This document shows, piece by piece, positions 61,229 to 64,000 of a stretch of DNA of 64,000 nt. The first letter of the stretch is position 1. The number at the start of each line of letters is the position of its first letter. The DNA is from Rhodocytophaga rosea (lineage in GTDB: Bacteria; Bacteroidota; Bacteroidia; Cytophagales; 172606-1), in the NCBI RefSeq assembly GCF_010119975.1, contig NZ_CP048222.1, forward strand, positions 1,633,501 through 1,697,500, written 5' to 3'. The notes below the pieces were generated by a model that had not been told where the DNA came from, searched no databases, and saw only the letters and a list, made by a program, of their open reading frames with translations. A program made the position numbers and the translations under genes.

Positions 61229-61480
61229 TTAAAATAACACACTCACCGTACCTGAATAAGTAAAGCCGCTGTAGGATAGAAGTTCCCTGCCTGTTTCTGC
61301 ATGGGCAATCCCTTCTCCAATATTGGCTCCTGAACCGATGCCAGTATAAAAAAGTGAAGAAAAAAAGGTAGAGAATTCAAGACGGACGATGTTGGAGGTG
61401 CTGTTGAAGTAAAGAATCTGAATTTGAGCAAAACAAGAGCAAGCAAAGAGATTTAAAAAGAGAAGTAGAAGTGTTTTCAT
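61229..61480 (-). CDS. Small exported hypothetical protein (83 aa)
   Basis: ATG at 61480 opens a signal peptide (MKTLLLLFLNLFACSCFAQ) followed by about 64 residues rich in F, S, G and aromatic residues ('SNIVRLEFSTFFSSLFYTGIGSGANIGEG...FTYSGTVSVLF'). No family was recognised. It lies just upstream of the broken propeller gene on the same strand. The mature part looks like one or two beta-hairpins. Confidence 0.5.
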   Translation of the reverse strand: MKTLLLLFLNLFACSCFAQIQILYFNSTSNIVRLEFSTFFSSLFYTGIGSGANIGEGIAHAETGRELLSYSGFTYSGTVSVLF

Positions 61481-61712
61481 AAGGTAAAGCAACCGGCTTG
61501 AAGTAGCATATAGTCAGCTTCAAGGGAAAAGGATGCAGACAGGCTAATATATTTATTTCTCACAGATTATTTTCTGTAATTTTTAGCATAAGCTTACTCA
61601 ATTCCTGTCCTATTTGGGGATAATCAAATCAGCACAAATTATAGGTAGAGATAAACAAAAAGTGGGAAATCTGCTCAGAAAGGGGATATGTTCGAGTCCC
61701 GGAAAAACACCA

Positions 61713-61747
61713 AAAAAGCCCTTAATTTGCAAAATTAAGGGCTTTTT
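61713..61747 (-). terminator. Terminator of tRNA-Asp
   Basis: A long perfect stem (AAAAAGCCCTTAATTT paired across the loop GCA, about 16 bp) lies 9 bp beyond the tRNA 3' end on the minus strand. Duplicated at 58933-58969. Confidence 0.9.
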
Positions 61748-61755
61748 CATTTCTG

Positions 61756-61829
61756 CGGTCCGGACGGGACTCGAACCCGCGACCTCCGCCGTGACAGGGC
61801 GGCATTCTAACCAACTGAACTACCGGACC
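61756..61829 (-). tRNA. tRNA-Asp (GUC)
   Basis: The 74-nt cloverleaf has acceptor GGTCCGG/CCGGACC, discriminator G73 (an aspartate identity element), anticodon stem CCGCC/GGCGG around CTGTCAC (anticodon GTC), and T-arm GCGGG TTCGAGT CCCGT. CCA is not encoded. Its 3' end faces the island of surface-protein genes, and two partial copies of that end lie further left. Confidence 0.97.
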
Positions 61830-61852
61830 AACTCCTTTGGATTAAAGTGTTG

Positions 61853-61884
61853 CAAATGTAAGAGAATATTTTTATTTGATGCAA
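61853..61884 (-). promoter_or_regulatory. Bacteroidota-type promoter of tRNA-Asp
   Basis: On the minus strand, TACATTTG (plus 61853-61860) matches TAnnTTTG. TTG (plus 61882-61884) stands 21 bp upstream. Confidence 0.75.
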
Positions 61885-62011
61885 TTTCCCTCCTGAATTT
61901 TTTTGTAATTTTTTAAGCTTCCGGCCTTTTTCCTGTGATTCCTCCGGATTTTACTCCTAATTTGCAGCGAATTCAAAGCCCATTCTCAAGCAATTACGGT
62001 TATTTCAATTC

Positions 62012-62743
62012 ATGATCCAGATTATTCCTGCTATTGATATTATTAATGGAAAGTGTGTACGCCTGACACAAGGTGATTTTGCCCGTACTACTGAATACAA
62101 TTCCCATCCGGTAGAAGTAGCCAAATCTTTTGAAGGTGCCGGACTTACCCGGCTGCATCTGGTAGACCTGGATGGAGCCAGGGAAAAAAAAGTAGTTAAT
62201 TATAAAACACTCGAACAAATAGCAACTCAAACTTCCCTGTATATCGATTTTGGTGGTGGGCTACAGTCAGATAAAGATATTCATATTGCTTTCGATAATG
62301 GAGCCAAACAGATCACCGGGGGAAGTGTAGCCGTAAAAAACCGGGATTTGTTTGAAAGCTGGTTAGTCAAACATGGCGGCGATAGGATTATTCTGGGAGC
62401 TGATGCCAAAAATGAAAAAATTGCGATTCATGGCTGGAAAGATGTTACCGAACTTTCTGTATATGATTTTATTGGCGAGTATATAGGCAAAGGAGTAAAA
62501 TATGCAATTAGTACAGATGTTGCCAAAGACGGACTATTACAAGGTCCTTCTTTTCCGCTGTATGGCTTTATTGACTATAAATTCCCAGGCCTGAACGTGA
62601 TTGCCAGTGGCGGCATCAGCCAGATGGACGATATTCTGCGTTTGAATGAAATGGGGATTTTTGGTGTAATTGTGGGCAAAGCTATCTATGAAGGTAAAAT
62701 TAAACTCCAGGAGCTCAGCAGGTTTATTGTTGAAAACAAATAA
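62012..62743 (+). CDS. hisA: HisA, ProFAR isomerase
   Basis: The 243-residue (beta/alpha)8-barrel starts 'IQIIPAIDIINGKCVRLTQGDF', with the catalytic Asp8-type residue in 'PAIDI' and the second catalytic Asp in 'ISTDVAKDG'. Phosphate sites are 'DFGGGLQS' and 'VIASGGIS'. It isomerises ProFAR to PRFAR in histidine synthesis. It is followed by hisF and hisI(E) in the same direction. No hisH lies upstream in the window, where instead the divergent tRNA-Asp stands. Confidence 0.97.
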   Translation: MIQIIPAIDIINGKCVRLTQGDFARTTEYNSHPVEVAKSFEGAGLTRLHLVDLDGAREKKVVNYKTLEQIATQTSLYIDFGGGLQSDKDIHIAFDNGAKQITGGSVAVKNRDLFESWLVKHGGDRIILGADAKNEKIAIHGWKDVTELSVYDFIGEYIGKGVKYAISTDVAKDGLLQGPSFPLYGFIDYKFPGLNVIASGGISQMDDILRLNEMGIFGVIVGKAIYEGKIKLQELSRFIVENK

Positions 62744-62834
62744 ATAAGCTGTTCACACAGTAACTTTGTAAGTGCTGATTCCGATAACAGCACTTAATTT
62801 TCTACTGTTCTTTCTATTTATATACTCTGGTCCT

Positions 62835-63590
62835 ATGCTTACAAAGCGTATTATTCCCTGCCTGGATATTAAAAACGGCAAAACAGTAAAAGGCATAAAT
62901 TTTGAAAACCTCCGGGATGCCGGTGATCCGGTAGAACTGGCGCAATTGTATGCAGAGCAAGGCGCAGATGAACTGGTTTTTCTGGATATTACAGCTACGG
63001 TAGAAGACCGGAAAACGTTGATAGAACTCGTACGGAATGTAGCCCGTGCGCTGAATATTCCCTTTACCGTAGGCGGAGGTATTTCATCTGTTTCAGATGT
63101 ATCCGCTTTGCTGCATGCCGGTGCAGATAAAATTTCGGTCAATTCGGCGGCGGTGCGGAATCCGGAACTGGTAAATAGGCTGGCACAGGAATTTGGCAGT
63201 CAATGTGTGGTAGTGGCAATTGATACACGTTTTGTCAATAACGAGCATATTGTGCATACACATGGCGGACGTAGACCTACCGACTTGCGTACCATTGCCT
63301 GGGCAAAGGAAGTGGAAGACCGGGGTGCCGGGGAGATTTTGCTTACATCTATGGATACGGATGGCACTAAAAATGGCTTTGCATTGGAATTAACGGCACA
63401 GATTTCCCAAACTTTACAAATTCCGATTGTGGCTTCGGGAGGTGCCGGAACCATGGAACATTTCACCGAAGTATTCATACAGGGAAAAGCGGATGCTGCC
63501 CTGGCGGCCAGTATTTTTCACTTTAAAGAAATTATGATTCCGGACCTGAAACATTACCTGCAGAAAAAAGGAATTATTGTTAGAAAATAG
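62835..63590 (+). CDS. hisF: HisF, imidazole glycerol phosphate synthase cyclase subunit
   Basis: The start at 62835 ([20 protein letters not shown]) was chosen over the in-frame ATG at 62772 because it gives the conserved N-terminus. The 251-residue barrel has the catalytic Asp in 'PCLDI' and the second in '[11 protein letters not shown]'. '[10 protein letters not shown]' and 'IVASGGAG' are the phosphate loops. With HisH it makes IGP and AICAR from PRFAR. It lies 91 bp after hisA. Confidence 0.97.
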   Translation: MLTKRIIPCLDIKNGKTVKGINFENLRDAGDPVELAQLYAEQGADELVFLDITATVEDRKTLIELVRNVARALNIPFTVGGGISSVSDVSALLHAGADKISVNSAAVRNPELVNRLAQEFGSQCVVVAIDTRFVNNEHIVHTHGGRRPTDLRTIAWAKEVEDRGAGEILLTSMDTDGTKNGFALELTAQISQTLQIPIVASGGAGTMEHFTEVFIQGKADAALAASIFHFKEIMIPDLKHYLQKKGIIVRK

Positions 63591-63651
63591 TTATAGTATT
63601 GGGTTATTTTTTCTTCAGCAGAATGAATTACCCCCTTTACATTTCTTATAC

Positions 63652-64000
63652 ATGAATATAGATTTTGAGAAAAATAACGGACTGGTACCTGCTATTATTC
63701 AGGATGCCTTTACAAACAAAGTGCTGATGCTCGGATATATGAATCCACAGGCATTAGAAAGAACCAGGAAAGAAGGAATCGTTACCTTTTTCAGCCGCTC
63801 TAAACAGCGATTATGGACCAAAGGAGAAACTTCCGGTAACTTTTTGAAAGTGAGCGAAATTACAGTAGATTGTGATGGAGATACTTTATTGATAAAGGCG
63901 AATCCGGCAGGGCCTGTTTGCCATACCGGAGCTGATACTTGCTTTAATGAAACCAATAAAAATAAGACGGCTTTCCTGGATCATCTGAAAAGTATCATCC
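63652..64000 (+). CDS. hisI: HisI(E), phosphoribosyl-AMP cyclohydrolase (probably bifunctional), cut by window end
   Basis: The 116 visible codons include the cyclohydrolase motifs 'VLMLGYMNPQALERT', 'FFSRSKQRLWTKGETSGN' and the metal ligands in 'VDCDGDTLLI' and 'GPVCHTGADTCF'. The sequence continues with 'KTAFLDHLKSII', which looks like the linker into a HisE pyrophosphohydrolase domain, so a bifunctional HisIE is likely, as is usual in Bacteroidota. It opens PRAMP in histidine synthesis and follows hisF by 61 bp. Confidence 0.93.
   Translation, partial: MNIDFEKNNGLVPAIIQDAFTNKVLMLGYMNPQALERTRKEGIVTFFSRSKQRLWTKGETSGNFLKVSEITVDCDGDTLLIKANPAGPVCHTGADTCFNETNKNKTAFLDHLKSII

Overview
The window looks like a chromosomal segment of a Bacteroidota bacterium, most likely of the Cytophagales. 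The reasons are: a SusC-type TonB-dependent receptor sequence; large secreted proteins with C-terminal type IX secretion (T9SS) sorting domains; TAnnTTTG promoter boxes in front of both tRNAs; little sign of Shine-Dalgarno sites; many exported enzymes with lipoprotein or RR-type signals; and fairly AT-rich DNA with many simple bidirectional terminators.

Layout. 0-2 kb: start of a UvrA-like gene (minus strand) and a complete IS630-family element. 2-11 kb: housekeeping and accessory enzymes: a PLP dehydratase, a BlaI/M56 repressor-protease pair with operator-like dyads, a NagX-like membrane acyltransferase, an MBL-fold protein, a DUF885 peptidase and a metallophosphoesterase. 11-13.7 kb: an IS3-family element abutting the 3' end of a serine-hydrolase gene. 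13.9-15.6 kb: umuDC. 16-17.6 kb: a gene-poor AT-rich gap with terminators. 17.6-22.5 kb: an astacin-FIMAH lipoprotein, a SprT-like protein, a small lipoprotein, der, a 16 x 8-bp tandem repeat, era and tRNA-fMet. 23.1-28.2 kb: one 1680-residue protein that joins a carboxypeptidase-regulatory-like domain, a VIT domain, a VWA domain and a complete TonB-dependent receptor. 29.9-38 kb: a minus-strand carbohydrate/acid catabolism block (cytochrome c/propeller/HEAT protein, ExuT-like MFS carrier, enolase-superfamily enzyme, TIM-barrel isomerase, polysaccharide deacetylase). 38.9-42.7 kb: an NhaD-type antiporter, a small membrane protein and a GH30 glycosidase frameshifted at an A7 run. 43.9-47.2 kb: a T9SS protein made of four near-identical 699-bp units. 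47.7-53.9 kb: an exported block of two paralogous amidohydrolases/deacetylases, a propeller-cytochrome c dehydrogenase and a SelA-like PLP enzyme with a signal sequence. 54-61.8 kb: a probable island at the 3' end of tRNA-Asp, with three direct copies of the tRNA 3' end, a 48-residue-repeat propeller T9SS protein, and a paralogue of it broken by a second, apparently identical copy of the IS630 element. 62-64 kb: hisA-hisF-hisI(E).

How the genes work together. The 29.9-38 kb and 47.7-53.9 kb blocks both combine an exported c-type cytochrome/propeller protein with sugar- or amino-sugar-processing enzymes. They probably degrade oxidised or N-acylated sugar derivatives, but no substrate can be read from the sequence. 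The T9SS proteins and the TonB receptor fusion are cell-surface components.

The most unusual items are the VIT-VWA-TonB receptor fusion (23128-28170) and the tRNA-Asp 3'-end repeats that frame a surface-protein island (about 54.0-61.8 kb). No CRISPR array, recognisable phage, integrase, or antibiotic-resistance cluster was seen.
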